From positions 1 through 64,000 of the forward strand of contig JAHDFX010000004.1 in NCBI GenBank assembly GCA_020627965.1: a stretch of DNA of 64,000 bases, in the 5' to 3' direction. Of the stretch, positions 44,416 through 53,915 are shown in pieces. Made by a program: the position numbers and the translations under genes. Position 1 is the stretch's first letter. Each line of letters begins with the position of its first letter. The notes under the pieces were generated by a model. That model had not been told where the DNA came from. It made no database searches and saw only the letters and a program-made list of their open reading frames with translations. Source of the DNA: Saprospiraceae bacterium. GTDB taxonomy: Bacteria > Bacteroidota > Bacteroidia > Chitinophagales > Saprospiraceae.

Positions 44416-44592
44416 TTATTCGTTGGAATCTTCATCCTTTTGCATAGATTCAAAAATACAGACTGCCAGCTTCGCAAAGGCTGGCAACTGTCTGTTGACA
44501 GAGGCTTTCACAGAATCTCCACTGGCAGCTCCCATGAATTTTGCCATCTCCTCATAAGACCAACCCAATTCTTTTTTCAGTCCAAAAGAAAT
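44416..44592 (-). CDS. Short ORF or gene remnant with HTH-like sequence behind RNase R
   Basis: After the RNase R stop the minus strand opens one frame over (-1) for 58 codons from an ATT at 44592 (which shares a base with the TAA) to a TAA at 44418-44416, just before the terminator. The reading GLKKELGWSYEEMAKFMG, then DSVKASVNRQLPAFAKLAVC resembles an RNA polymerase sigma region-4/HTH helix pair. No ATG or GTG start precedes the conserved-looking part; the first ATG (44547) leaves 43 residues. It may be a remnant of a sigma-type gene or a small protein with an unusual start. Confidence 0.35.
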   Translation of the reverse strand: MSFGLKKELGWSYEEMAKFMGAASGDSVKASVNRQLPAFAKLAVCIFESMQKDEDSNE

Positions 44593-46736
44593 TACTCTTC
44601 TTCGATCAACATCATATCAATCTCCCGCTTCTCCATATCTACATTGGTAATTTTCACGGTGACATGTCCGCCCATTCTATAGGCAGTATTGGTGTATCGT
44701 CCACGGGCGGTAAAGCGATTTTCCAGGAATATCGGTTCCCTGACTGTATCAAAACGAACTAAGCCTTCACACTGATTATCTTTTAATTCCACAAACATAC
44801 CTCTTTCTATTATACCAGAGATCACCCCATCAAAAGTTTGACCGACCTGATCTTTCAGGTATTCTGCTTGCTTATATTTGATAGAAGCCCGTTCAGCATC
44901 CATGGCTTTGCGTTCCTGACCAGAAATATGTTTGCATTTCAGTTCCAGTTCTTCTGCATCTGTTCTGAATGGGCTTTTCAGATTCTTAGCCAAAAGGCGA
45001 TGTACCAATACATCTGAATAACGCCGTATCGGTGAAGTAAAATGGGTGTAATTATCAAATGCCAGTCCGTAATGACCAATATTTTCTGTCGTATAAACGG
45101 CTTTTGCCATAGTACGTATCGCTAATGGAACCAACAGTTTCAAACCGTCGTTGTTCTCTGCCTCTGCCATTAACTTATTGTAAGCTGCTGCTATCTGACG
45201 AGGCGTATCGATGGTCATTTTATAACCCATCTGCATAGCATATTGGGCAAATTCATGTACTTTCTCCGTATCTGGCTGATCGTGTATTCGATAGACAAAT
45301 GGGATGGGGGCGCCTTTGTCGTTTTTAGCAAAAAGTGTAGCCACTTCCCGGTTTGCTAAAAGCATAAAATCCTCGATGAGCATATGCGCATCTTTTCTGA
45401 CTTTGACATATACATCCACCGGACGAGCTTCTTCATCCAGTTTAAATTTGACTTCGGGTGTTTCAAAATTGATGGCTCCTTTTTTGAATTTTTGCTTGCG
45501 CAATTTTTTCGCCAGTTGGTTCAGCTTTTTCAGTTCTGCTGCAAATTTACCTTCACCAGATTCCAAGACTGCCTGCGCATCTTCATAGGTGAAACGATGA
45601 TCAGAATGAATAATAGTACGCCCAAACCAACGCGCTGTGATCTGGTCGTTTTTATCAAAAGTAAATACAGCCGAGAAAGTCAGTTTATCTTCATGCGGAC
45701 GCAGTGAACAAAGTTCATTAGATAGCTTTTCTGGCAGCATGGGCAAAACCCTGTCGACCAGGTATACTGAAGTAGAGCGTTTATAAGCCTCTTTGTCTAG
45801 CGCTCCGTTGGCTTTGACATAATGGGCTACATCTGCAATATGCACGCCTACTTCACAATTTCCGTTCTCCAGATATTGAATAGACAAAGCATCATCAAAA
45901 TCTTTGGCCGTATCAGGGTCGATGGTAAATGTAGTTATTTCCCGAAAGTCGCGACGTTTGGCTATTTCGTCCCCTGTGATCTCTGTTGATAAGGCTTCCG
46001 ACTCTCGCATAACAGATCCAGGGAAGTCCAATTCAAAGCCATTTTGAATAAGGATAGATTTCATTTCTATATCACTGCTGCCTGGTTCTCCTAGTACCTG
46101 AGTTATTTTACCTACAGGTGCGGCGTTCCCTTTTCCTCCTTTATCTTTCCAATCGGTGATCTTTACGACTACTTTTTCTCCGTTTTTAGCTTCCTTAATT
46201 TGCTTAAGCGGAATATATATGTCGCTATGCATCCGGTGTGAATCCGGAACCACGAAAGCAAAATCTTTGTGTACCTGAATCGTTCCAATAAAATTTTCAC
46301 TGGCTCTTTCAAGAATTTCTATAATGCGCCCTTCAGGTTTGAGTCGTTTAGGATTTTCTTCATATTCTACACGAACCCGATCACCATGCAGGGCTGATCT
46401 TGTATTTCGTGGTGCTACATGAATATCTGTTTCCATGCCCTCACATACAATATAAGCTGAACCACGTTGTGTCATATCTACTCTACCTTCAACAATGTTT
46501 TTGGCAAGGTTTCTTGACTTTAGTTCTAGTTTGTATTTTTCATTAGAGAGCTTTCTCAGCTTGCCGTCCTGGATAAGCTTTTCAAGTCGGCTTTCCACCG
46601 CATCTATTGATGTTTTGTATTTAAGCTTCTTTTTGATTTGTCCGGCGTGGTAGCGTTTTTTAGGGCTTCTTCTGAATATATCTAAGATGTCGTTTTTTAA
46701 TGTTTTAGATATTTTACTTTTCTTTTTCTTTGTCAT
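44592..46736 (-). CDS. rnr: Ribonuclease R
   Basis: A protein of 714 residues. The ATG at 46736 (MTKKKKSKISKTLKNDILDI) is preferred over one seven codons upstream. An N-terminal winged-helix segment (about 10-60), two cold-shock OB folds (about 70-220) and the RNB catalytic domain (about 245-570) follow, with TFTIDPDTAKDFDDALSIQ holding the metal-binding aspartates. A C-terminal S1 domain (about 625-705) is last. It degrades structured RNA 3' to 5' in the cytoplasm and acts in trans-translation and rRNA quality control. The domain order and length match E. coli RNase R without its long basic tail. Confidence 0.93.
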   Translation of the reverse strand: MTKKKKSKISKTLKNDILDIFRRSPKKRYHAGQIKKKLKYKTSIDAVESRLEKLIQDGKLRKLSNEKYKLELKSRNLAKNIVEGRVDMTQRGSAYIVCEGMETDIHVAPRNTRSALHGDRVRVEYEENPKRLKPEGRIIEILERASENFIGTIQVHKDFAFVVPDSHRMHSDIYIPLKQIKEAKNGEKVVVKITDWKDKGGKGNAAPVGKITQVLGEPGSSDIEMKSILIQNGFELDFPGSVMRESEALSTEITGDEIAKRRDFREITTFTIDPDTAKDFDDALSIQYLENGNCEVGVHIADVAHYVKANGALDKEAYKRSTSVYLVDRVLPMLPEKLSNELCSLRPHEDKLTFSAVFTFDKNDQITARWFGRTIIHSDHRFTYEDAQAVLESGEGKFAAELKKLNQLAKKLRKQKFKKGAINFETPEVKFKLDEEARPVDVYVKVRKDAHMLIEDFMLLANREVATLFAKNDKGAPIPFVYRIHDQPDTEKVHEFAQYAMQMGYKMTIDTPRQIAAAYNKLMAEAENNDGLKLLVPLAIRTMAKAVYTTENIGHYGLAFDNYTHFTSPIRRYSDVLVHRLLAKNLKSPFRTDAEELELKCKHISGQERKAMDAERASIKYKQAEYLKDQVGQTFDGVISGIIERGMFVELKDNQCEGLVRFDTVREPIFLENRFTARGRYTNTAYRMGGHVTVKITNVDMEKREIDMMLIEEE

Positions 46737-46841
46737 TTTTTTTGTCTGTAAACACAAAATACATGTTTAATAAAGAATAATGTTTTTGTGTATAAGTGTT
46801 TTTCAATTTGGGAAAATTCATCATTATGGTCAATAAAATTA

Positions 46842-47336
46842 TTATTGAATAATCCCTTCTTCAGAAATGGTGAATTGATATTGGGCAGTGAGTTTCTTGG
46901 GGATAAGACTGTCTTGTTGACTTATATTTCCTTCCTCTGTATCAATCTTCCAACTATTTTCAATGGTTGGAACTATCACCTTAAACGTATTATTGTCTGG
47001 AATAGTTCCACCAATTCGCTTTTTATTAATCAAATTTCCTTTTCTATCGAAAGTAACGAGTATATAATGATACTCCATCAAACCAGCCTGCCAGTATACT
47101 AAACCATGAAATTTGGTATCTGGTAAGCGACAACAAGGCACCCATTCTGCAAACTCGTCATACTCTTCGCCCTCCTCAATAAGAAACAAACGAATATTTT
47201 CCTGCGAAAGCGGTTTGTTCTCTTTTTCAAATTTACGTACAGTATCAGGTTGAAGTTGAAGGGGCAATTCGGCTTTAGGAAACTTGGCTACCATTGCCTT
47301 GAAACCTGGCTTTATCTTATTGCTTGGCTTAGACAT
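46842..47336 (-). CDS. Conserved hypothetical cytoplasmic protein
   Basis: A protein of 164 residues, no signal or membrane segment. It begins MSKPSNKIKPGFKAMVAKFP and shows a likely beta-sheet core: LFLIEEGEEYDEFAEWVPCC, KFHGLVYWQAGLMEYHYILV and TFDRKGNLINKKRIGG. I do not recognise the family. A clean Bacteroidota promoter (47352-47382) with a 5' leader of only a few bases stands before it, so it is a transcribed gene. It lies between RNase R and a divergent glucosaminidase gene. Confidence 0.72.
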   Translation of the reverse strand: MSKPSNKIKPGFKAMVAKFPKAELPLQLQPDTVRKFEKENKPLSQENIRLFLIEEGEEYDEFAEWVPCCRLPDTKFHGLVYWQAGLMEYHYILVTFDRKGNLINKKRIGGTIPDNNTFKVIVPTIENSWKIDTEEGNISQQDSLIPKKLTAQYQFTISEEGIIQ

Positions 47337-47351
47337 AATTTATATTTAATG

Positions 47352-47382
47352 CAAAGATAATTCTTAGGATAATTTGTACAAA
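47352..47382 (-). promoter_or_regulatory. Complete Bacteroidota promoter for the 46842-47336 gene
   Basis: On the minus strand TTTG (47382-47379), 19 bases, then TATCTTTG (47359-47352). Both elements and spacing fit the TTTG-N19-TAnnTTTG pattern. The leader to the ATG at 47336 is about 10 bases. Confidence 0.72.
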
Positions 47383-47637
47383 TTTATCTGCCAATACTAT
47401 GTATCGACTTTGAGACTTCTCCAACATAAATGCCCATTATTTTTTTTCATAAATCATTTTTTAATTTAAATTTAATAACATACCTTTAACACCAGTTAGT
47501 AAAATAACTATTCCTACCTATCCGTTTTAAGTGACATAAATAACTGTATCTGAACCTGAAAGCCAAATACTATTTGGTAATTTTCAACACCCTTGGATTC
47601 GGTATATCCCGGTCCAAAACCAAAAGAACCGTGTGTC

Positions 47638-48642
47638 ATGTTAAAATACTATGCAAAATCCTGCTTAATATTATTATTATCGGCGGGTCTGGTTTTCCCA
47701 GTTTACGCAAACAGCATTAGTATTCAGGAGTATATCAATACTTACAGTAGTATCGCCGTGAAAGAAATGCAAAGAGGTGGTGTTCCTGCCAGTATTACCT
47801 TATCCCAAGGTATTCTTGAATCATCATTCGGCAACAGCGCATTGGCTGTTGACGCAAAAAATCATTTTGGCATCAAGTGTCATAGTGGTTGGGAAGGAGA
47901 TAGTTATTGGAAATACGATGACGAAGCTACGCCTTCCTGTTTTCGGGTCTATTGTAGCCCGACAGAATCTTTTATCGACCATACCAATTTTTTAACTGGT
48001 CGTGAGCGATATGCAGATTTGTTCCTACTGGATAAGGCAGATTATATGGCTTGGGCAAGAGGCTTGCAAGAAGCCGGCTACGCTACCGCTGATGATTATG
48101 CCGAAAAATTGGTTCGTCTGATCCGTACCTATCAATTATATGTTTATGATACGGTAATAGATGAAATTGCATTGGCTGAAAAGCCAAAAGCTACAAAGCC
48201 AATGCTCGTTGAAGTGCCTACAGAGCGAGTTATTAAAGGCAGAGCAAGTTCTCCCTTATTTCCAGACCATCATCGTGAAGGCATTTTCATCAACAACAAC
48301 TTGACAATGGTTATTACTGATGTAGATGAAACACTGGAATCAATTTCTAAGCTAAGAGGTATTTCTCTGAAGAATCTACGTCTTTATAATGACTTGAATA
48401 TTGGCGAAGAGCTAATGGTTTATCAGTTCATTTACCTGGAACCGAAGCGTAATGAATTTAGAGGTCCATTAGCTTATCATGTTGTTCAGGCAGATGAGAC
48501 CATGTATATTATTTCTCAAATATATGGTATTCAACTGGATATTCTCATGCGTAGAAATCAGCTTCGCAAAGGTGAAGAGCCAGCTACAGGGCAGCGTGTT
48601 TATTTGCGTGGCGGCATGGAAACTAAACCTACGTTGAGGTAA
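47638..48642 (+). CDS. Secreted glucosaminidase with LysM-type cell-wall binding region
   Basis: A protein of 334 residues. The ATG at 47638 (MLKYYAKSCLILLLSAGLVF) gives a good signal peptide; the frame from 47593 has no conserved extra. Residues of about 30-170 are a GH73/FlgJ-type glucosaminidase: VPASITLSQGILESSFGNSA (catalytic Glu region), HFGIKCHSGW and FSVY-like CFRVYCSPTESFIDHTNFL. The C-terminal part has LysM-like repeats (YHVVQADETMYIISQIYGIQ), which hold peptidoglycan. It cleaves the glycan backbone and may act in septum remodelling. The gene stands alone and is followed by a terminator at 48665. Confidence 0.9.
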   Translation: MLKYYAKSCLILLLSAGLVFPVYANSISIQEYINTYSSIAVKEMQRGGVPASITLSQGILESSFGNSALAVDAKNHFGIKCHSGWEGDSYWKYDDEATPSCFRVYCSPTESFIDHTNFLTGRERYADLFLLDKADYMAWARGLQEAGYATADDYAEKLVRLIRTYQLYVYDTVIDEIALAEKPKATKPMLVEVPTERVIKGRASSPLFPDHHREGIFINNNLTMVITDVDETLESISKLRGISLKNLRLYNDLNIGEELMVYQFIYLEPKRNEFRGPLAYHVVQADETMYIISQIYGIQLDILMRRNQLRKGEEPATGQRVYLRGGMETKPTLR

Positions 48643-48664
48643 GACTATATACTTTTAGAAGAAT

Positions 48665-48711
48665 GAAGCGGAAAGAGAACTTATCAAAGTCTGCTTTTCG
48701 CTTCTTTTTTT
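48665..48711 (+). terminator. Rho-independent terminator after the glucosaminidase gene
   Basis: GAAGCGGAAAG (48665-48675) pairs with CTTTTCGCTTC (48694-48704) with one G-U, followed by seven T. It also lies at the end of the convergent yjbQ-type gene. Confidence 0.75.
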
Positions 48712-48718
48712 AAATGCT

Positions 48719-49129
48719 CTAAGAATAAACAGTTAGAACAAGTTTACGCCTGCCTCCTCGATTTCTGAACTCGCAGAGGTAAATACCTTGCCAGGTTCCT
48801 AAGTTGAGCCTGCCACTAGTAATCGGAATCATTACACTTGAGCCACATAAAGTAGATTTTACATGGGCTGGCATGTCATCCGGGCCTTCGATGGTGTGAA
48901 CATAATCAGGATCATTTTCAGGAATGAGTTTATTAAAGATCGTTTCATAATCTGTTCGTACATCAGGATCTGCGTTTTCATTGATTGTAAGTCCGGCAGA
49001 AGTATGTAGAATAAAGATATTGAGCAGACCAGTTTCTGGCAGATCAGGCAACTCTCTTTCAATAAGGTTACTGATTAAATGAAAGCCTCTGGAGAAGCCT
49101 GGTAGTGTAATGGTTTTTTGTACAATCAT
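48719..49129 (-). CDS. YjbQ/UPF0047 family protein
   Basis: A protein of 136 residues, the family's normal length. Motifs: LLNIFILHTSAGLTINENAD, IEGPDDMPAHVKSTLCGSSV and LNLGTWQGIYLCEFRNRGGR, the last ending in the conserved basic stretch. YjbQ-type proteins form trimers with a metal/His site, and one has been shown to have low thiamine-phosphate synthase activity, but the physiological role in most bacteria is unsettled. It is alone here and converges on the glucosaminidase gene. Confidence 0.9.
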   Translation of the reverse strand: MIVQKTITLPGFSRGFHLISNLIERELPDLPETGLLNIFILHTSAGLTINENADPDVRTDYETIFNKLIPENDPDYVHTIEGPDDMPAHVKSTLCGSSVMIPITSGRLNLGTWQGIYLCEFRNRGGRRKLVLTVYS

Positions 49130-49308
49130 TTCTTTTTCTTATCTTGCATACCCGCTATAAAGCATCATCCAAAGAGTGAATGAGTTGATATGTCTTCAAC
49201 ATACGGATGAGACTCACCAGAGACATTTTTCATCAACCCAATCACCAATATAAATTAATTTTTGAAATTTTAAGCGTTTCAAATTTGATACCACAAATCA
49301 TATATACC

Positions 49309-50745
49309 ATGCGAATTAAAACGGCAATTTTAGCTGCTTTGCTATCATTCTGCACTTTGGCTTTCGCCCAACAAGAAGGCAATACCCAAATTAGCGGTAC
49401 TATAAATAATGCTATCTGGAAACAGATCACCCTAAAGACAGACGAGTCATACAAAAGTAATACTCAGCAATCTTTTGATGTTCGGCTCAATTCAGATAAT
49501 GAGTTTCTTTTTATGGTTCCCCTGACAGAACCTCAGTTTGTCCTCTTGCTTTACGGACGTAATGAATTTGCACGCATATATGTAGAGCCAGGTGATGCTA
49601 TTCACATTACCTGTAATGCTACTGGTATGGCTAAATCTATGACTTTTTCCGGTACCGGCAGTATAAATAATCAGGCATTGAAACAGTTTTGGGAAAAATA
49701 TCCACCTGTTTCCAGCAAATTTGCTATGACTCAATACAAAAAAGGTGTACTCTATTATGATGTCGCTCCCGATATAGACGATAAAATGAAACGCCTGGGG
49801 CAAACCTCCTTTACTGCCGAAATGAGAAAATGGAAGGATGACCGACTAGGAACACTGTCTGTTTACGAGAGTATCTATGCAGGCATGACCCCCAGATTTA
49901 TCAAACATATGCGGGCAGAAGTCGAATATGCCTGGGCTTATAATATGCTGTTATATGGTTATGCTTTTGGTGTAAAACACGGTGTTATGTCCAATTATTT
50001 TGATTTTGCCATGGAAGTGTTGCTCAACGATGACGACTTGGTCAGTAATGAGAACTACCGTCGCTATGTTAAAGGCTTTCTCAATTATAAATACGATTCA
50101 GGTCCGAAAACAGATGCCAACCCTTACATTGGTCAGTACAATTTGTCGAAACGAATGTTGAATGGTAAAACACAGGCTTATTTCCAATCTGATATTATTG
50201 TTCGCGGCTTACGCAAAACGGAATTACATACAATGTTAGATGTTTATAACGAGTTTGTAATGACTACCCCTTACTATGATTACTCAATTCCGGCATTAGA
50301 CATGTTTTATGAAAAAAACCTGTATGCTAATGGTAGTCCGGCGCCCCAGTTTACCATGGTAGATATTAACGGCAATCAGGTCTCGTTATATGACTATCTT
50401 GGCAAAAATGTTTATCTGGATTTCTGGGCAACCTGGTGTGCACCCTGTATTAGAAAAATGGAAATAACAGAAAGTGTAAAACGGCAACTTAATCGAGATG
50501 ACATTGTGTTTATACATATTTCACTAGAACGTACACAGGAATTGTGGCAGGAAGCTGTTATAAATCGCAATATTAATGGTATCAACCTCTATGCGGATGC
50601 TGGCATGGATTCGGCTATCATCAAGACCTATAATGTCAAGGCGATTCCAGAATATTTTATCATTGATAAAAATGGAAATTTTGTTCGTAAGCCTAAGCAG
50701 TTTAATTCAATGACAATCAAGCAGACTCTAGAAACGCTACACTAG
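49309..50745 (+). CDS. TlpA-type thioredoxin-fold protein with large N-terminal domain
   Basis: A protein of 478 residues. The ATG at 49309 gives a signal peptide MRIKTAILAALLSFCTLAFA; the longer frame from 49207 is rejected. Residues of about 25-330 are a helical, unknown region, and 335-478 are a thioredoxin fold with the active site WATWCAPCIRKM, the family phrase GSPAPQFTMVDINGNQVSLY and VKAIPEYFIIDKNG with the cis-Pro. Such Bacteroidota periplasmic proteins reduce disulfides or act in redox homeostasis. The substrate is unknown. The gene end overlaps that of the convergent methyltransferase by four bases. Confidence 0.87.
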   Translation: MRIKTAILAALLSFCTLAFAQQEGNTQISGTINNAIWKQITLKTDESYKSNTQQSFDVRLNSDNEFLFMVPLTEPQFVLLLYGRNEFARIYVEPGDAIHITCNATGMAKSMTFSGTGSINNQALKQFWEKYPPVSSKFAMTQYKKGVLYYDVAPDIDDKMKRLGQTSFTAEMRKWKDDRLGTLSVYESIYAGMTPRFIKHMRAEVEYAWAYNMLLYGYAFGVKHGVMSNYFDFAMEVLLNDDDLVSNENYRRYVKGFLNYKYDSGPKTDANPYIGQYNLSKRMLNGKTQAYFQSDIIVRGLRKTELHTMLDVYNEFVMTTPYYDYSIPALDMFYEKNLYANGSPAPQFTMVDINGNQVSLYDYLGKNVYLDFWATWCAPCIRKMEITESVKRQLNRDDIVFIHISLERTQELWQEAVINRNINGINLYADAGMDSAIIKTYNVKAIPEYFIIDKNGNFVRKPKQFNSMTIKQTLETLH

Positions 50746-51593
50746 TCAGTAGTTTTTTGCCAATACACCCCTGTCCAGTCAACTTTAATGATTTTGTCTT
50801 TGATCTGATGCTTTTTGCGGTAATCTTCTACTGCCGCTTTGCAATTATCTAAGGCAAAATCGTCTATTATGAGATAACCTCCTACAGATAATCGTGGATA
50901 GAGGTTGTCCAGTCCATTGATGGTAGATTCATACATATCGCCATCTAAGCGAACTAGCGAAAAAGTCTCCTCTTTTAAAGTAGGTAAGGTATCTTTAAAC
51001 CAGCCTTTAAGGAATTTTACCTGATTGTCGAGCAAGTCATATTTTTTGAAATTATTCTTAACCTGGGGCAGACTGATACGGAGGGCCTTGTTCATAAACA
51101 GATTGTCCTGATTGTCTTCGGGATACCTTTCTATATCTGGCTTTGGAAGTCCCTGAAACGAATCGGCAACCCATACTATTTTGTCTTTTACCCGGAAGGC
51201 TTCCAACAAAGCTCTCATAAAAATAGATGCGCCTCCACGCCAGACACCAGTCTCAATAAAATCACCAGGAATATTATTCTTGAATACTTGTCTAGCGCAA
51301 AATTCGATATTATTTAGTCTTTTCAGACCAATCATGGTTTCTGCATGGGTCGGCCAATCCATGCCTAATTCTCTTGACAGACTATTGTCTTTTGTTTTTT
51401 TACAAAGGGTATACCCTTTTTGTTTTCCCATTTTCGACATGTCCTCTAATAAGCCTTTGATATATACAGGCAAATCAAGACTTTTTACGTCAAGATTATC
51501 CAGCAAGGGTTTATATTCTCCCGCTTGCTGGCGATGAATGTCTGTTAATGATGCTTTAAGCAAATTCAGATAACGCTGTCGAAGTGATGGCAT
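50742..51593 (-). CDS. TylF/MycF family O-methyltransferase
   Basis: A protein of 283 residues. The SAM-binding part begins with FIETGVWRGGASIFMRALLE (GxWRGG motif) and continues WVADSFQGLPKPD, the family signature, then FSLVRLDGDMYESTINGLDN and GGYLIIDDFALDNCKAAVED, whose Asp residues bind the metal. TylF-type enzymes methylate sugar hydroxyls, as in macrocin or surface glycans. The first 60 residues are a helical extension. No glycan gene is adjacent, so the acceptor is unknown. A candidate promoter lies at 51625-51632. Confidence 0.9.
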   Translation of the reverse strand: MPSLRQRYLNLLKASLTDIHRQQAGEYKPLLDNLDVKSLDLPVYIKGLLEDMSKMGKQKGYTLCKKTKDNSLSRELGMDWPTHAETMIGLKRLNNIEFCARQVFKNNIPGDFIETGVWRGGASIFMRALLEAFRVKDKIVWVADSFQGLPKPDIERYPEDNQDNLFMNKALRISLPQVKNNFKKYDLLDNQVKFLKGWFKDTLPTLKEETFSLVRLDGDMYESTINGLDNLYPRLSVGGYLIIDDFALDNCKAAVEDYRKKHQIKDKIIKVDWTGVYWQKTTD

Positions 51594-51624
51594 TCTAAAG
51601 TATATTCTAATGATATTGGGTTGC

Positions 51625-51632
51625 CAAAGATA
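51625..51632 (-). promoter_or_regulatory. Candidate -7 element for the TylF-type gene
   Basis: TATCTTTG on the minus strand, exact for TAnnTTTG, 31 bases before the ATG at 51593. The divergent recG starts 57 bases to the right, so the two promoters must be close. Confidence 0.42.
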
Positions 51633-51688
51633 AGATTTGGGCGATTATTGGGCGAACTATTTGCAAAAATAAGTTTTATCTTTACTGC

Positions 51689-53809
51689 ATGCCTGATTAT
51701 AATTTACATACTAAAATAGAATTTCTGAAAGGCGTAGGATCTCAGCGTGCCGATCTGCTCAAAACAGAGTTGGGCATCTTTAGCTTTGGAGATTTGCTAC
51801 AACACTATCCTTTCAGGTATGTTGATAAAACACAATTTCATAAAATAAGAGACATTCATACAGAAGGCACTTCGGTACAATTAAAAGGTACTATAAGGCG
51901 ACTGGAAACCATAGGAGGCGGGCGCAAAATGAGATTGGTCGCCAAATTCAAAGACGATAGCGGTTATATGGATTTGGTGTTTTTTAAAGGTATTCAATGG
52001 GTTCAAAAAAAATTGGTTCCTGGTGTAGAATACGTTGTTTACGGAAAAGTTTCACGATTTGGCAGCAGCTTTAATATTGTTCATCCCGATATAGAACCAG
52101 TTACGCAGGCAAATCTGGAAGAGGCAGCACATTTAGAACCTGTTTACCCAACAACAGGTAAGCTAGACGGCAAAGGGCTAGATACAAAAGGTATCCGCAA
52201 ACTTCAGAAAATACTCTATAATCGTCTTAAGGAAATGACTATTCCTGAAACATTGCCCGCTTATTTGCTAGAAAAAATGCGTATGTATAGCAGGCAGCAA
52301 GCTTTATTGGCTGTCCATTTTCCGAAAGATTTTGCTGCATTACAACAAGCACAAAACAGACTCAAATTTGAAGAATTATTCTTTTTACAATTACGCTTAC
52401 TGCAAATAAGAAGTCGAAGAAAAAAGGCTTTTAAAGGTCATGTTTTTGAGCGTGTGGGAGAGCATTTTATCGAATTTTATAATAATAAACTGGAATTTGA
52501 GCTTACAGGTGCTCAAAAACGGGTAGTCAAAGAAATTCGTAATGATATGGGGCATGGCAAGCACATGAACCGCTTGCTACAAGGGGATGTAGGAAGTGGA
52601 AAAACAATAGTGGGTTTGCTTTGTATGTTGCTTGCACTAGACAATGGTTTTCAAGCCTGTCTTATGGCGCCTACCGAAATATTGGCGCAGCAGCATTATA
52701 TTTCTATGACGGAAAGCCTGAAAGGGATGGGCATACAGGTCGGCTTTCTTTCAGGCAGTGTAAAGGGGAAAAAGCGTAAGCAATTGCTACAGTTTCTGGA
52801 AGAAGGGATTATACAAATACTTATTGGAACACATGCACTGATAGAAGATTGGGTACAATTTAATAATTTGGGACTGGCTATCATTGACGAGCAGCATCGT
52901 TTTGGTGTAGCGCAGCGTGCGAGCCTTTGGAAAAAGGGCAAAATTTGCCCACCTCATGTACTGGTCATGACCGCAACCCCTATTCCCCGAACTTTGGCAA
53001 TGACAGCCTATGGAGATCTGGATGTATCAGTTATTGACGAATTGCCTCCTGGTAGAAAACCTGTAGAAACACTGCACAAGACAGAGCATCATCGTATACA
53101 GGTATTTGGTTTTATGCGGAAGCAAATTCAGGCAGGCAGGCAAGTCTATGTTGTTTATCCACTCATTGAAGAATCCGAATCAGAGGCATTAGAAGATTTG
53201 AACAACCTCATGGCAGGCTATGAAGCTATTTCAAAAGAATTCCCTCCACCTGAATATCAAATCAGCATTGTACATGGGCGAATGAAACCGGCTGACAAGG
53301 ATTTTGAAATGCAGCGTTTTGTCAAAGGCGAGACGCAGATTATGGTTGCGACAACTGTAATAGAAGTTGGGGTAAATGTACCTAATGCATCAGTAATGGT
53401 CATCGAAAATACAGAACGCTTTGGCTTATCACAATTGCATCAGTTGCGTGGACGTGTGGGGAGAGGGAGCGATAAAGCTTATTGTCTTTTAATGTCTAGT
53501 TTTAAACTGAGCAGCGATGCCCGTACCCGTATTCAGACTATGTGTAGAACAAACAATGGCTTTGAGATCGCAGAAGTAGATATGAATCTGCGTGGCCCGG
53601 GTAATATAGAAGGCACACAACAAAGTGGAGTGGTTAATCTTCGAATGGCTGATCTTGCGAAAGACGGCCGAATCTTACAGACAGCAAGAGAGGTAGCTGC
53701 TCGGATCGTTGAGCATGATCCTGAATTTGAAAAGCCGATCCATGCTCCGCTTAAGGCTTATATGGCGGTTGAAGGAAAGGCAAAGAAAGGCTGGAGTCGA
53801 ATATCGTAA
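51689..53809 (+). CDS. recG: ATP-dependent DNA helicase RecG
   Basis: A protein of 706 residues, close to E. coli RecG (693). An N-terminal wedge/OB domain (about 1-150, LKGVGSQRADLLKTELGI and DLLQHYPFRYVDKTQ) precedes the helicase core with Walker A GDVGSGKTIVGLL, the box LAIIDEQHRFGVAQR, TATPIPRTLAMTAYGDLDVS, then TVIEVGVNVPNASVMVIENT and FGLSQLHQLRGRVGRG near the end. It remodels stalled forks and Holliday-type branches. A strong hairpin terminator follows at 53841. Confidence 0.95.
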   Translation: MPDYNLHTKIEFLKGVGSQRADLLKTELGIFSFGDLLQHYPFRYVDKTQFHKIRDIHTEGTSVQLKGTIRRLETIGGGRKMRLVAKFKDDSGYMDLVFFKGIQWVQKKLVPGVEYVVYGKVSRFGSSFNIVHPDIEPVTQANLEEAAHLEPVYPTTGKLDGKGLDTKGIRKLQKILYNRLKEMTIPETLPAYLLEKMRMYSRQQALLAVHFPKDFAALQQAQNRLKFEELFFLQLRLLQIRSRRKKAFKGHVFERVGEHFIEFYNNKLEFELTGAQKRVVKEIRNDMGHGKHMNRLLQGDVGSGKTIVGLLCMLLALDNGFQACLMAPTEILAQQHYISMTESLKGMGIQVGFLSGSVKGKKRKQLLQFLEEGIIQILIGTHALIEDWVQFNNLGLAIIDEQHRFGVAQRASLWKKGKICPPHVLVMTATPIPRTLAMTAYGDLDVSVIDELPPGRKPVETLHKTEHHRIQVFGFMRKQIQAGRQVYVVYPLIEESESEALEDLNNLMAGYEAISKEFPPPEYQISIVHGRMKPADKDFEMQRFVKGETQIMVATTVIEVGVNVPNASVMVIENTERFGLSQLHQLRGRVGRGSDKAYCLLMSSFKLSSDARTRIQTMCRTNNGFEIAEVDMNLRGPGNIEGTQQSGVVNLRMADLAKDGRILQTAREVAARIVEHDPEFEKPIHAPLKAYMAVEGKAKKGWSRIS

Positions 53810-53840
53810 CTTTGGCTTCGCCCAACCAACTGCTAAAAAC

Positions 53841-53890
53841 AAAATGAGACATCCTGAATTTTATGATACAAATTCGGGATGTCTCATTTT
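53841..53890. terminator. Bidirectional terminator between recG and the T9SS cargo gene
   Basis: Positions 53841-53861 pair with 53870-53890 over 21 bases with a single T-G wobble, flanked by A and T tracts, so it can stop transcription from both sides. Its arm shares the word CATCC-x-GAATTTT with the terminator at 44364. Confidence 0.85.
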
Positions 53891-53915
53891 TTAAAGCTAT
53901 TGAGTACAGCTTAAA

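Noticed and set aside
44592..44600. Programmed frameshift joining RNase R to the HTH-like frame
   Set aside because: The stop context (GAA GAA GAG TAA) has no slippery heptamer and no pseudoknot was apparent; a separate remnant is simpler.
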